A stretch of DNA of 64,000 nt from Diplocloster modestus (GTDB taxonomy: Bacteria; Bacillota; Clostridia; Lachnospirales; Lachnospiraceae), in NCBI RefSeq assembly GCF_019042245.1, contig NZ_JAHQCX010000019.1, positions 1 through 64,000 of the forward strand. Direction: 5' to 3'. Of the stretch, positions 1-7,883 are shown one piece after another. The notes under the pieces were generated by a model that did not search any database, was not told the origin of the DNA, and saw only the letters and a list, made by a program, of their open reading frames with translations. Position numbers and translations under genes: made by a program. Numbering within the stretch: position 1 is the stretch's first letter; each line of letters begins with the position of its first letter.

Positions 1-114
1 CTCAAACAAAGTGGGATATTTATTCTATTATCCCATATGTTTATCCTTAACTAACTGACATTGGCCGTGAATAGTAAAAAAATGTGAAAATTAGAACTGT
101 TGTTACGGAAATAA

Positions 115-143
115 TTTACATATCATGCAGCTTCCCTTATAAT
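115..143 (+). promoter_or_regulatory. Sigma-A-type promoter for the CPBP protease gene
   Basis: TTTACA at 115-120 and a perfect TATAAT at 138-143 are separated by 17 bases, about 55 bases before the first start codon. Seen in sequence; activity is inferred. Confidence 0.6.
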
Positions 144-199
144 AAACACATAAGAGTGGAAAAGACGTAGAAAAACATACCGAAGAAAGCGGGAATCAT

Positions 200-1159
200 A
201 TGAAAAAATTATGGAACAACAAGCTGGTTAAGAACAAGTATGGGCAGGTGCGGTCCGGGTGGATTATCCTGACCGTGATGGTAGCTTACTATCTCATAAC
301 GTATGTCCTAAGCTTTCTACTGATCGAAGCAATGAGAAAATACTTAATCTCCACAGGGGATATCAACGAAGTCACGGGAGAGCTTTCAGCGTATGTGGAC
401 TGGCTCAATAATGTCGCTTTACCGATTATAATGCAAGTTCTAACTGATATGGTGATGATCCTGATCTGCGTTATTACATGGAGATCTGTCATGAAACGCC
501 CGGCACGGGAAATGGGTCTGTCTTCCGCGGGACCTGTTAAGAAAGACTGTTGTGTGGGAATGCTGCTGGGCATTGTCAGCTGTACAATCGTTTTTTTCAT
601 TATCATAACGGCCGGCGGCGGTCATGTAGTTTCCCTGGTTCCTCGGATCACCGGGCCGGGGGTGATGTGGATTATAGTCTTTGTTCTGGTAGCGTTTGGG
701 GAAGAGATATTAAACCGTGGTTTTATCATGGGGGCTCTGAGAAGAACACGGAACATCTATTTTATTGTGCTGGTTCCATCCGTTATCTTTGGGTTGCTTC
801 ACCTGATGAACCCTAATGTAACCTTTTTGTCCGTATTAAATATCATATTAGTCGGAATCCTTTTCTCCTACATGTATATCAAGTCCGGAAATATATGGAT
901 GTGCATCGGATATCATTTCACCTGGAATACCTTTCAGGGCGTCATCTATGGTATGCCGGTCAGCGGCCTTAACATCCCTGGATTCATAACCACCGAATTT
1001 ACCCATGACAACATCCTGAACGGAGGAGGATTCGGCGTAGAAGGAGGAATTCTAACCACCATAGTAATCCTGCTGGGCTTTCTCTTCGTAAGATATTACT
1101 ACAGGAATTCTGAATATGATTTTATAAATGATAACCGGAAACAGAAGGATAATAATTGA
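200..1159 (+). CDS. CPBP family intramembrane metalloprotease
   Basis: Multi-pass membrane protein of 319 residues with about eight hydrophobic segments. The glutamate pair and arginine of the CPBP/Abi signature (EExxxR) lie near residues 168-173 (EEILNR). The two later conserved histidine motifs follow (FGLLHL and YHFTWN), so all expected metal-site residues are present. CPBP proteins are Rce1-like proteases, in bacteria often tied to peptide maturation or self-immunity. No bacteriocin precursor is visible nearby, so the substrate is unknown. The gene stands alone behind its own promoter and is followed by a terminator-like hairpin. The ATG at 200 has only a weak AAAGCGGGAA ribosome site. 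Confidence 0.85.
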   Translation: MKKLWNNKLVKNKYGQVRSGWIILTVMVAYYLITYVLSFLLIEAMRKYLISTGDINEVTGELSAYVDWLNNVALPIIMQVLTDMVMILICVITWRSVMKRPAREMGLSSAGPVKKDCCVGMLLGIVSCTIVFFIIITAGGGHVVSLVPRITGPGVMWIIVFVLVAFGEEILNRGFIMGALRRTRNIYFIVLVPSVIFGLLHLMNPNVTFLSVLNIILVGILFSYMYIKSGNIWMCIGYHFTWNTFQGVIYGMPVSGLNIPGFITTEFTHDNILNGGGFGVEGGILTTIVILLGFLFVRYYYRNSEYDFINDNRKQKDNN

Positions 1160-1230
1160 GAATTATCGTTTGACGCAGATTAAAAGTACCATTAAGATCT
1201 AAAACTTTTTGATTGCAGAGCTGTTAAATT

Positions 1231-1274
1231 GGCAGGCTGTTTCCGTGAACGGAATGCAGGCTGCCTGTTTTTAG
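1231..1274 (+). terminator. Rho-independent terminator after the CPBP gene
   Basis: An imperfect GGCAGGC/GCTGCC hairpin with an inner TTCCGT/GGAA pairing is followed by TTTTT, about 70 bases after the CPBP stop codon. Confidence 0.55.
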
Positions 1275-1380
1275 TACAACGGTCCGAGGCCAGGGGTGAG
1301 GGCTGGCACTGGGAGGAGACGGATAAGAAGGAGGAAAAGATAGGTCTGGCAGAATAAGTTAGACTATGATATGATAAAAT

Positions 1381-1570
1381 AATAACGCCCTAGTATACCT
1401 ATCTGAAGCGGTAAAAAACAGTGGTAGATGCGAATTGCTAAAAAAATAGTAGCGCTCGAAAAATCCTCGCTGACTATTATTCATGCATCGCACGTAAGCG
1501 CCTGAAATACAGGCACTAAGTGCTCATAGCTATAAAAAATAGTAACAGATAGAGCAGTAAGCGCTAAATA
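1381..1570 (+). other. Repeat-rich structured leader before the lyxose isomerase-like gene
   Basis: The non-coding stretch 1160-1594 holds the terminator above and then this region. AATAGT-AGCG at 1445 pairs with CGCT-g-ACTATT near 1478, enclosed by GATGC (about 1428) and GCATC (about 1485). CCTG/CAGG and GCACTAAGTGC hairpins follow. Near-copies of a 'gctaaaaaatagtarc' phrase recur near 1410, 1437, 1529 and 1563. The layout suggests a folded leader or a small repeat element. It matches no riboswitch consensus I know, and the structure is judged by eye. Confidence 0.35.
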
Positions 1571-1594
1571 GTGCCGGAAAAGGAGATAAGGAAA

Positions 1595-2272
1595 ATGAAA
1601 CGTTCAGAAATTAACGAAATCATCCGCTACATGGAGAAATTAGCAAAGGACAACGGATTCCATCTGCCGCCCTTCTGCAATTGGACGCCGGAAGAGTGGA
1701 AGACCAAAGGACACGAATACGACGAGATCCGGGACAATATGCTGGGCTGGGACATCACGGATTACGGCCTGGGCGACTGGGGAAAAGTAGGATTCGCCCT
1801 GGTGACCATCCGAAACGGCAATCAGAACAATCCTAAATACAAGAAAGTCTACGCGGAAAAACTTCTTATGTTAAAAGAGGGACAGCACTCCCCTATGCAT
1901 TTCCACTGGATCAAATCCGAAGATATCATCAATCGTGGAGGCGGAACCCTGATCATCCACATGTACAATGACAAGGACGGGGAACTGGACGGAAGCGATG
2001 TGCTCATCAACGCGGACGGACGTTCCTACAGCGCTACGGCGGGGACCGGCGTGGAATTAAAGCCCGGAGAGAGCATCACGATCTGGCCCCACCAGTATCA
2101 CGACTTTGATGTCATGCCCGGAACTGGGGATGTTCTGATCGGCGAAGTATCCATGTGTAACGACGACAACACCGACAACCGTTTTTATGAGAATGTAGGG
2201 AGATTCCCGGATATCGAAGAAGACGAGGCGCCTTACCGGCTGCTCTGCTTTGAATACCCGGCTGCAGAATAA
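1595..2272 (+). CDS. D-lyxose ketol-isomerase-like cupin (YdaE family)
   Basis: A 225-residue protein resembling the D-lyxose/D-mannose isomerase family, cupin-fold metalloenzymes that interconvert D-lyxose with D-xylulose and D-mannose with D-fructose in the cytoplasm. Visible family features are an N-terminal helical part, the metal-site segment HSPMHFHWIKSE with clustered histidines and a glutamate, and a later histidine in WPHQYHDF. I chose the ATG at 1595 because AAGGAG lies 10 bases upstream; an in-frame GTG at 1571 has no ribosome site. It is preceded by the repeat-rich leader and followed by an unrelated signalling gene. Substrate is inferred from family resemblance only. Confidence 0.75.
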   Translation: MKRSEINEIIRYMEKLAKDNGFHLPPFCNWTPEEWKTKGHEYDEIRDNMLGWDITDYGLGDWGKVGFALVTIRNGNQNNPKYKKVYAEKLLMLKEGQHSPMHFHWIKSEDIINRGGGTLIIHMYNDKDGELDGSDVLINADGRSYSATAGTGVELKPGESITIWPHQYHDFDVMPGTGDVLIGEVSMCNDDNTDNRFYENVGRFPDIEEDEAPYRLLCFEYPAAE

Positions 2273-2336
2273 AGGAAAAAAAGCAAAGTCGGAAAAAGCA
2301 AAACTGATAGTGCGTAAAGATAAAAATCACTACATA

Positions 2337-2372
2337 GCCCTGAACACATACCATACGGTAAGTGTGCAGGGC
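2337..2372 (+). promoter_or_regulatory. Hairpin between isomerase and diguanylate cyclase genes
   Basis: GCCCTG pairs with CAGGGC and ACAC..ACC pairs with GGT..GTGT, giving a near-perfect stem of about 13 bp. There is no T-run, so it is more likely an mRNA boundary or leader structure than a terminator. It does not match the c-di-GMP (GEMM) riboswitch consensus. Confidence 0.35.
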
Positions 2373-2398
2373 GGTTGTGTATCTAAAGGGCTGACGTT

Positions 2399-3565
2399 AT
2401 GGGAAATAAGAGAAAAGACAAATGGAACCGGGTGGATGTCCAGGTCTGTATATATACTGCCATTCTGGTATTGATCGCCAGCGGAATGATCTTCATGATC
2501 GGATACCGTACCACCTATGACGGCATGATCCGTTCCCTGGAGAACAGGTCGGAATCAATCTATCATTATGTAGAACAAGATCTGGACAAAAGTACATTTT
2601 ACGAAATAGAAGACTACGGCGGCCGTGAAAATCCCAGCTATAAAAGTATGAAAGAAAAACTGGAAAACGTGAAAGCTGCCACCGGTGTCAGGTATCTGTA
2701 CACGGCCAAAAAGACAGATTCCGGGGACCTCATCTATATCGTCGACGGCTTAAGTTATGACAGTCCCGATTTTCGGAATCCGGGAGATCCCATCGAGCAT
2801 GAGATATGGGGAGAGATGGAAATGGCCCTGCAGGACCGGATCGTCTACCCGGACGACATCAAACACACCGGCTGGGGTGACATCTTCGTGTGTTACTACC
2901 CCGTCCATGACGGAAATGAGGTAGTCGGCGTTCTGGGTATCGAATTCGACGCGCACAGCCAGTACCACACCTACAAAACACTGCGCATAACAGCCCCGTT
3001 TATCGTACTTTTGATCTGCCTGGTCTCCGCCGCCGTATCCGTTAAGATATTCAAGAGGATCTCAAACCCTTTATACAAGGATTTTGCCAACACAGACTAC
3101 CTTACAGGCCTAAAAAACCGGAACTCCTTCGAGGTGGACATTACCAACCTGGGCAGCCGGCTGCGGGAACAGAGCATGGCGATCATCTGCATGGACCTGA
3201 ACAATCTCAAAGAGATTAATGACACATACGGCCATACCGTCGGAGACGATTATATCCGCCGGGCCGCAAGCGCTATCTCGTTCGCAGTAGAAAAATTCCA
3301 TTCTGCCTACCGGATAGGCGGAGATGAATTCGTGATCCTCCTGACTGGCCCCGCCTCCCAGGTCCCTGACATGGTCCGGGCTATCCTGGCCAAAATCCAT
3401 TCCTGTCTGGATCAGGATAACCAGAAAAATGAAATTCAGCTTTCCATAGCCACAGGTTCCGCCCAATACGATCCAGCCCGGGACAAAACCCTGACCGATG
3501 TCTACCGCCGTGCCGATAAACTCATGTATGAAACCAAAAAGGCCATGAAATCAGTCCAAGAATAG
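2399..3565 (+). CDS. Membrane-anchored diguanylate cyclase (GGDEF)
   Basis: A 388-residue protein that should make cyclic di-GMP from two GTP. It has an N-terminal membrane segment (about residues 13-33), an extracytoplasmic sensor region of about 150 residues of Cache type, a second membrane segment (about 198-218), then a GGDEF domain. The signature RIGGDEF is intact at residues 305-311, so the domain looks catalytically competent. No RxxD inhibitory site is seen just before it. No EAL domain is present. Topology points to an extracellular ligand controlling c-di-GMP output. Start ATG 2399 follows a weak AAAGGG site. Confidence 0.9.
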   Translation: MGNKRKDKWNRVDVQVCIYTAILVLIASGMIFMIGYRTTYDGMIRSLENRSESIYHYVEQDLDKSTFYEIEDYGGRENPSYKSMKEKLENVKAATGVRYLYTAKKTDSGDLIYIVDGLSYDSPDFRNPGDPIEHEIWGEMEMALQDRIVYPDDIKHTGWGDIFVCYYPVHDGNEVVGVLGIEFDAHSQYHTYKTLRITAPFIVLLICLVSAAVSVKIFKRISNPLYKDFANTDYLTGLKNRNSFEVDITNLGSRLREQSMAIICMDLNNLKEINDTYGHTVGDDYIRRAASAISFAVEKFHSAYRIGGDEFVILLTGPASQVPDMVRAILAKIHSCLDQDNQKNEIQLSIATGSAQYDPARDKTLTDVYRRADKLMYETKKAMKSVQE

Positions 3566-3598
3566 AGTATGTGCGGAGACACGCACGTGGGAGAAAAG

Positions 3599-4015
3599 AT
3601 GAAAGAATATCAAAGTGAAAAAGGAACTTTTTATCTCATTGCAATTATCATAGCAATCGTGCTCCTCCTGCCGCTTCTTATTGTACGATATAATCCGGTT
3701 TCTTCACAGGAGCGGCTGGCCGTAATACTTGCGTATGTCATAGCAGCGGCTGCCTATTTTTTTTCAATCATCTATCCTATTCTAAATACAAGATATATAA
3801 TAAAAGATAAAACCCTGGTCATCAAAAGCGGGTTTTATAAAAACGATATCTCATGTGATAAGATAATAGAGATTACTCCCGGAAAATCCTTTCAGAGAGA
3901 ACCGGCGCTTAGTTCCAGCCGCCTATATGTAAAATACAGAGACGGCCAGTTGATAAAAACAGTAGGTATCTCTCCAAAAAACAAAGAAGACTTTATAAAA
4001 AGCTTACAACTGTGA
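3599..4015 (+). CDS. Small membrane protein with bacterial PH-like domain
   Basis: A 138-residue protein with two hydrophobic segments near the N-terminus (about residues 12-30 and 44-62). A soluble beta-rich C-terminal half follows, resembling the bPH2/YdbS-type domain (NTRYIIKDKTLVIKSG, later SSSRLYVKY). Function is unknown; such domains sit on the cytoplasmic membrane face. Start ATG 3599 has GGGAG five bases upstream. An in-frame ATG at 3569 lies in a small GTGCG/CGCAC hairpin and lacks a ribosome site. Confidence 0.6.
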   Translation: MKEYQSEKGTFYLIAIIIAIVLLLPLLIVRYNPVSSQERLAVILAYVIAAAAYFFSIIYPILNTRYIIKDKTLVIKSGFYKNDISCDKIIEITPGKSFQREPALSSSRLYVKYRDGQLIKTVGISPKNKEDFIKSLQL

Positions 4016-4085
4016 CGATACGACTACCTGCAAATGTCGTATCCGTTCATACACATTTCCCATACCTTGTTCATAACAAAAAGCC

Positions 4086-4115
4086 TTGACGAATTCATCC
4101 CATTTGTGCTATAGT
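4086..4115 (+). promoter_or_regulatory. Promoter of the rpmG-secE-nusG operon
   Basis: TTGACG at 4086-4091 and TATAGT at 4110-4115 with an 18-base spacer, about 70 bases before rpmG. An overlapping TATACT lies at 4115-4120 but at poorer spacing. Confidence 0.65.
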
Positions 4116-4184
4116 ATACTAGCGAATGGAAGTAGAGGCTTTTTTTTTATGCCTAAAAAACGAAATTAAGTGGAGGTGGAAGTT

Positions 4185-4334
4185 GTGCGCGTTAAGATCA
4201 CATTGGCATGTACGGAGTGTAAACAACGTAATTACCACATGACAAAAGAAAAGAAGAACCATCCCGACAGAATGGAAACGAAGAAATACTGTAAATTCTG
4301 TAAGGCGCATACGTTACACAAGGAAACCAAATAA
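4185..4334 (+). CDS. rpmG: 50S ribosomal protein L33
   Basis: A short 49-residue protein starting MRVKITLACTEC and ending KETK, the normal length for L33 of the large subunit. Two CxxC pairs (CTEC and CKFC) make it the zinc-binding (C+) form. The start is GTG 4185, with GGAGGTGG upstream at 4172. It is first in the rpmG-secE-nusG operon, an arrangement common in Firmicutes. Confidence 0.95.
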   Translation: MRVKITLACTECKQRNYHMTKEKKNHPDRMETKKYCKFCKAHTLHKETK

Positions 4335-4365
4335 TCCTGGGAAAACGAAAAAAGGAAGTGAGATC

Positions 4366-4626
4366 ATGGGAGATACTGCAAATACAGAGAACACCGCTCC
4401 GGTGGAAAAGCCTGTAAAAACAGAAAAGTCCGATAAGAAGGACAAAGCTCCGAAGAAGAGCTGGTTCAAAGGATTAAAAGCAGAATTCAAGAAAATCATT
4501 TGGCCGGACAAACAATCACTTTTGAAACAGACCGCTGCGGTTGTATCCGTATCAGTCGTCCTGGGGTTAGTGATCGCGGGCCTGGATTTAATTATCCGGT
4601 ACGGCGTGGATTTCCTAGTAAAGTAA
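4366..4626 (+). CDS. secE: Preprotein translocase subunit SecE
   Basis: An 86-residue single-span membrane protein. A charged, lysine-rich cytoplasmic N-terminus of about 45 residues precedes the conserved KKIIWPDKQ segment (about residues 44-52). One membrane helix follows (about 58-80). SecE clamps SecY in the protein-export channel. The position between rpmG and nusG is the classic one. AAGGAAGTGAG precedes the ATG. Confidence 0.95.
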   Translation: MGDTANTENTAPVEKPVKTEKSDKKDKAPKKSWFKGLKAEFKKIIWPDKQSLLKQTAAVVSVSVVLGLVIAGLDLIIRYGVDFLVK

Positions 4627-4642
4627 GGACAAGGGTGATTTT

Positions 4643-5158
4643 ATGTCAGAAGCAAACTGGTACGTTGTACATACCTATTCCGGGTATGAAAACAAGGTAA
4701 AAGCCAACATTGAAAAGACCATTGAAAACCGGCATCTGGAGGACCAGATTCTGGAAGTCCGGGTTCCCATGCAGGATGTAGTTGAAGTCAAAAACGGTGC
4801 TAAGAAGTCGGTACAAAAGAAGATGTTTCCGGGCTATGTGCTCATCAACATGATTATGAATGATGATACATGGTATGTAGTCCGTAATACCAGAGGAGTT
4901 ACCGGATTTGTCGGGCCTGGCTCGAAGCCTGTACCGCTCACTGACGTAGAGATGCGGCCTTTGGGGATCAAGTCGGAGAATGTGCTTGTGGACTTTGCGG
5001 AGGGCGATACGATTATCGTCATCGGCGGAGTGTGGAAGGATACGGTTGGTGTCATCCAGTCCATGAACCACGGCAAGCAAAGCGTGATCATCAACGTGGA
5101 ACTCTTTGGCCGGGAGACCCCGGTGGAGATCAGTTTCACAGATGTGAAAAAGATGTAA
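4643..5158 (+). CDS. nusG: Transcription termination/antitermination factor NusG
   Basis: A 171-residue protein with an N-terminal NGN domain (NWYVVHTYSGYENKV) and a C-terminal KOW domain (about residues 118-171). The hydrophobic core GYVLINM is seen in between. NusG binds RNA polymerase at the clamp and couples transcription with translation or termination. It starts 17 bases after secE and is followed by the rplK leader. Length and order are standard. Confidence 0.97.
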   Translation: MSEANWYVVHTYSGYENKVKANIEKTIENRHLEDQILEVRVPMQDVVEVKNGAKKSVQKKMFPGYVLINMIMNDDTWYVVRNTRGVTGFVGPGSKPVPLTDVEMRPLGIKSENVLVDFAEGDTIIVIGGVWKDTVGVIQSMNHGKQSVIINVELFGRETPVEISFTDVKKM

Positions 5159-5188
5159 CAGCAGACAGGGTCTGGTTACGGCCAGATC

Positions 5189-5231
5189 GTGGGAGGGTAA
5201 GGGCATGTGCCGCTGCTCCCGATAATACCAC
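5189..5231 (+). promoter_or_regulatory. L1-type ribosomal protein leader before rplK
   Basis: A 43-base motif in which GTGG pairs with CCAC and GGAG pairs with CTCC, with an unpaired GATAATA bulge on the 3' side. It imitates the L1 binding site of 23S rRNA (GGTGGGAGG ... AATACCACC). It ends just before the rplK ribosome site, so L1 binding would block translation. A copy matching at 36 of 43 positions precedes rplA. Confidence 0.75.
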
Positions 5232-5251
5232 AATTTTAGGAGGTGCCTGAC

Positions 5252-5677
5252 ATGGCAAAAAAAGTAACAGGTTATATTAAATTGCAGATTCCTGCCGGAA
5301 AAGCTACCCCGGCTCCGCCGGTTGGTCCTGCTCTTGGACAGCACGGTGTAAATATTGTACAGTTCACAAAGGAATTCAATGCGAGAACTGCGGATAAGGG
5401 TGATCTGATCATTCCGGTAGTAATTACCGTATATGCTGACAGAAGCTTCAGCTTTATCACGAAGACTCCCCCGGCAGCAGTATTGCTTAAGAAAGCCTGC
5501 AATCTGAAATCCGGTTCCGCTGTACCCAACAAAACAAAAGTAGCTACCATCTCCAAAGCAAAGCTTCAGGAAATTGCGGAAATGAAGATGCCTGACTTAA
5601 ATGCAGCAAGCGTAGAAGCAGCTATGAGCATGATCGCAGGAACAGCCCGCAGTATGGGAATCACAGTTGAAGAGTAG
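5252..5677 (+). CDS. rplK: 50S ribosomal protein L11
   Basis: 141 residues, the standard L11 length. The N-terminal domain has the proline-rich loop PAGKATPAPPVGPALGQHGV, which forms the GTPase-associated centre with 23S rRNA and is the thiopeptide-binding face. The C-terminal rRNA-binding domain ends MGITVEE. The start is ATG 5252, since AGGAGG at 5238-5243 is 8 bases upstream; an in-frame GTG at 5243 overlaps that site. It is likely co-regulated with rplA through the L1-type leader. Confidence 0.97.
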   Translation: MAKKVTGYIKLQIPAGKATPAPPVGPALGQHGVNIVQFTKEFNARTADKGDLIIPVVITVYADRSFSFITKTPPAAVLLKKACNLKSGSAVPNKTKVATISKAKLQEIAEMKMPDLNAASVEAAMSMIAGTARSMGITVEE

Positions 5678-5710
5678 GCATACCCGTCAATTGAGAAGTA
5701 AACTTATTAC

Positions 5711-5753
5711 GTGGGAGGGTAAGGGCATGGACCCGAACTCCCGATACTACCAC
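5711..5753 (+). promoter_or_regulatory. Second L1-type leader, directly before rplA
   Basis: Same length and fold as the motif before rplK; the first 19 bases and the CTCCCGATA segment are identical. The AGGAGG site of rplA starts two bases after its last base, so L1 can plausibly repress its own gene directly. Confidence 0.75.
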
Positions 5754-5768
5754 TAGGAGGTTATTGGA

Positions 5769-6461
5769 ATGAAACGAGGAAAAAGATATCAGGAAGCTGC
5801 GAAATTAGTAGACCGCAGTGTACAATATGATACCGCAGATGCGATTTCTCTGGTAAAGAAATCCGCAGTTGCAAAATTTGACGAGACCATCGAAGTCCAC
5901 ATCAAGACCGGTTGTGACGGACGTCACGCAGACCAGCAGATCCGTGGAGCGGTTGTACTGCCTCATGGAACCGGAAAACAGGTTCGCGTTCTGGTATTTG
6001 CCAAGAACGAGAAAGCAGACGAAGCACGCGCAGCAGGCGCGGAGTTTGTTGGCGGAGACGAACTGATTCCGAAGATTCAGAATGAAGGCTGGTTCGATTT
6101 CGACGTAGTTGTCGCTACTCCGGACATGATGGGTATCGTAGGCCGTCTGGGCCGTGTACTTGGACCGAAAGGTTTAATGCCCAACCCGAAAGCCGGTACG
6201 GTTACCATGGACGTTACCAAGGCCGTACAGGATATCAAAGCAGGTAAGATTGAATACCGTTTGGATAAGACCAACATTATCCACGTGCCAATTGGGAAAG
6301 CTTCTTTCTCAGAAGATCAGTTAGCAGACAACTTCCAGACGCTGATGGATGCAGTTGTGAAAGCGAAACCGAGCGCATTAAAAGGTCAGTTCTTAAAGAG
6401 CGTCACCATGACTTCCACCATGGGACCTGGAATTAAACTGAACACCGCGAAGTTAGCTTAA
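5769..6461 (+). CDS. rplA: 50S ribosomal protein L1
   Basis: 230 residues, the normal length of L1, the mobile-stalk protein that binds helices 76-78 of 23S rRNA and helps release deacylated tRNA. The signature GRLGRVLGPKGLMPNPKAGT lies near residues 123-142. Start ATG 5769 follows AGGAGG at 5755-5760. L1 is the known translational autoregulator of its operon; the two leader motifs around rplK and rplA fit that. Confidence 0.97.
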   Translation: MKRGKRYQEAAKLVDRSVQYDTADAISLVKKSAVAKFDETIEVHIKTGCDGRHADQQIRGAVVLPHGTGKQVRVLVFAKNEKADEARAAGAEFVGGDELIPKIQNEGWFDFDVVVATPDMMGIVGRLGRVLGPKGLMPNPKAGTVTMDVTKAVQDIKAGKIEYRLDKTNIIHVPIGKASFSEDQLADNFQTLMDAVVKAKPSALKGQFLKSVTMTSTMGPGIKLNTAKLA

Positions 6462-6468
6462 ATCACAG

Positions 6469-6497
6469 TTGACATCCTATATAAATAATGCTATACT
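6469..6497 (+). promoter_or_regulatory. Consensus promoter for rplJ-rplL
   Basis: Perfect TTGACA at 6469-6474, 17-base spacer, TATACT at 6492-6497. It lies right after the rplA stop and just before the L10 leader. Confidence 0.85.
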
Positions 6498-6507
6498 AGC
6501 AAAGCAA

Positions 6508-6580
6508 TCGCTGCCGAAGACAGCAGGTGCCGTAAGGCGTAAGGGCAACCACCTGCCGAGGAGAATGATTTCTAATGATT
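6508..6580 (+). ncRNA. Ribosomal protein L10 leader
   Basis: The GCTGCCGAAGACAGCAGGTG phrase, the GCCGTAAGGC stem and the closing CACCTGCCGAGG are the hallmarks of the Firmicute L10 leader, bound by the L10(L12)4 complex. An intrinsic terminator follows at 6592, so feedback may act by attenuation. The rest of the 317-base gap up to rplJ holds small imperfect hairpins and no gene. Confidence 0.85.
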
Positions 6581-6591
6581 AGAATGAATTT

Positions 6592-6626
6592 GGGCCTCTT
6601 TTGTCTTAGGACAGAGGGGCCTTTTC
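6592..6626 (+). terminator. Attenuator terminator after the L10 leader
   Basis: GGCCTCTTTTGTC pairs with GACAGAGGGGCC and runs into TTTT. It lies inside the rplJ 5' leader, so it should act as a regulated attenuator. Confidence 0.8.
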
Positions 6627-6778
6627 TTGTTCGAGGAAGATGCCGCTTATGCGGCCCGCCGCTGGCGGAGAATTCCTAGCCTGGAATTCTAAAGGAATCC
6701 TGTTAATAGAAAAAGTTCGCGAAGTGTGGAATCACACATTTCGGCAGTACAAAATCTATAAGGAGGTGCACACGTTCA

Positions 6779-7375
6779 ATGGCAAAAGTTGAGTTAAAAC
6801 AACCCGTAATCGAAGAAATTGCAGGGCAGATCAAAGACGCACAGGCGGTTGTATTGGTTGACTACCGTGGTTTGACGGTAGAAGAAGATACCAAACTCCG
6901 TAAAGAGTTAAGAGAAGCAGGCGTTACTTATAAAGTATATAAGAACACCATGATGAACTTTGCTTTCAAGGGGACGGATTTCGAAAGCCTGGCCCCCCAT
7001 CTGGAAGGACCCAGCGCGATCGCGATCTCTACCACAGATGCGACTGCTCCCGCAAGAGTATTGGCAAAATTCGCAAAGACTGCTCCGAAGCTGGAATTAA
7101 AAGCTGGCGTAGTAGAAGGTACTTATTATGATGCAGCAGGCATCGAAGAGGTTGCCAAGGTTCCGACCAGAAACGAACTGCTGGCGAAATTCCTTGGAAG
7201 TATCCAGTCTCCTATTGCAAACTTTGCCCGTGTTATTGACCAGATTGCGAAAGCAGGCGGCGCAGCAGCAGCTCCCGCTGACGCGGAAGTAAAAGCAGAA
7301 GAACCTGCAGCAGAGGCAGCAGCCGAAGCACCCGCAGCTGAAGCAGAAGCGGCAGAAGCTCCTGCAGCTGAATAA
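6779..7375 (+). CDS. rplJ: 50S ribosomal protein L10
   Basis: 198 residues. The N-terminal rRNA-binding part (VVLVDYRGLTVEEDTKLR) is standard and forms the base of the L7/L12 stalk. The protein is some 30 residues longer than the usual 165-170 because of a low-complexity Ala/Glu/Pro tail from about residue 160. Start ATG 6779 has AAGGAGGTG 10 bases upstream. It is the likely repressor of its own mRNA through the L10 leader. Confidence 0.97.
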   Translation: MAKVELKQPVIEEIAGQIKDAQAVVLVDYRGLTVEEDTKLRKELREAGVTYKVYKNTMMNFAFKGTDFESLAPHLEGPSAIAISTTDATAPARVLAKFAKTAPKLELKAGVVEGTYYDAAGIEEVAKVPTRNELLAKFLGSIQSPIANFARVIDQIAKAGGAAAAPADAEVKAEEPAAEAAAEAPAAEAEAAEAPAAE

Positions 7376-7456
7376 TCGGGAACCAGAAAGAACGGCCGCC
7401 GCGGCGGTAATCAATGAAAATAAGTAAAATATCAGAAAATAATGGAGGGAATAAAA

Positions 7457-7834
7457 ATGGCAAAAATGACCACCGCTGAATTTATCGAAGCGATCAAAGA
7501 GTTATCCGTACTGGAATTAAATGAATTAGTAAAAGCTTGTGAAGAAGAGTTTGGTGTATCCGCAGCAGCAGGCGTTGTAGTAGCAGCAGCCGCTGGAGAT
7601 GCAGGTGCAGCAGCAGAAGAGAAAACTGAGTTCGACGTAGAATTAACCGAGATCGGACCGAACAAAGTTAAAGTTATCAAAGTGGTTCGTGAAGTTACCG
7701 GTCTGGGCCTGAAAGAAGCCAAAGATCTGGTTGACAACGCTCCCAAGGTTGTAAAAGAAGCTGCTTCCAAGGATGAGGCTGAAGAAATTAAGACCAAACT
7801 GGAAGGCGAAGGCGCGAAAGTTACTCTTAAATAA
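7457..7834 (+). CDS. rplL: 50S ribosomal protein L7/L12
   Basis: 125 residues: N-terminal dimerisation domain, Ala-rich hinge (AAAGVVVAAAAGDAGAAAEE), and the factor-recruiting C-terminal domain with VREVTGLGLKEAKDLVD. The start is ATG 7457 with GGAGGG at 7444; an in-frame ATG at 7442 overlaps the ribosome site and is rejected. It is followed by a strong terminator that ends the ribosomal stalk operon before the inserted Hsp70-like gene. Confidence 0.97.
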   Translation: MAKMTTAEFIEAIKELSVLELNELVKACEEEFGVSAAAGVVVAAAAGDAGAAAEEKTEFDVELTEIGPNKVKVIKVVREVTGLGLKEAKDLVDNAPKVVKEAASKDEAEEIKTKLEGEGAKVTLK

Positions 7835-7850
7835 TCGTGTGCACATTGAG

Positions 7851-7879
7851 ACCCCGGCGGGTGACCGCCGGGGTTTTTT
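7851..7879 (+). terminator. Terminator of the rplJ-rplL operon
   Basis: A perfect ACCCCGGCGG...CCGCCGGGGT stem followed by TTTTTT. Confidence 0.9.
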
Positions 7880-7883
7880 GACG

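Noticed and set aside
2273..2398. Possible c-di-GMP riboswitch before the diguanylate cyclase gene
   Set aside because: Only a simple hairpin is present; the GEMM core sequences were not found.
4016..4184. A tRNA gene, sometimes found near rpmG-secE in Firmicutes
   Set aside because: No cloverleaf or TTCGA-type T-loop is present; the interval holds only a promoter and a T-run.
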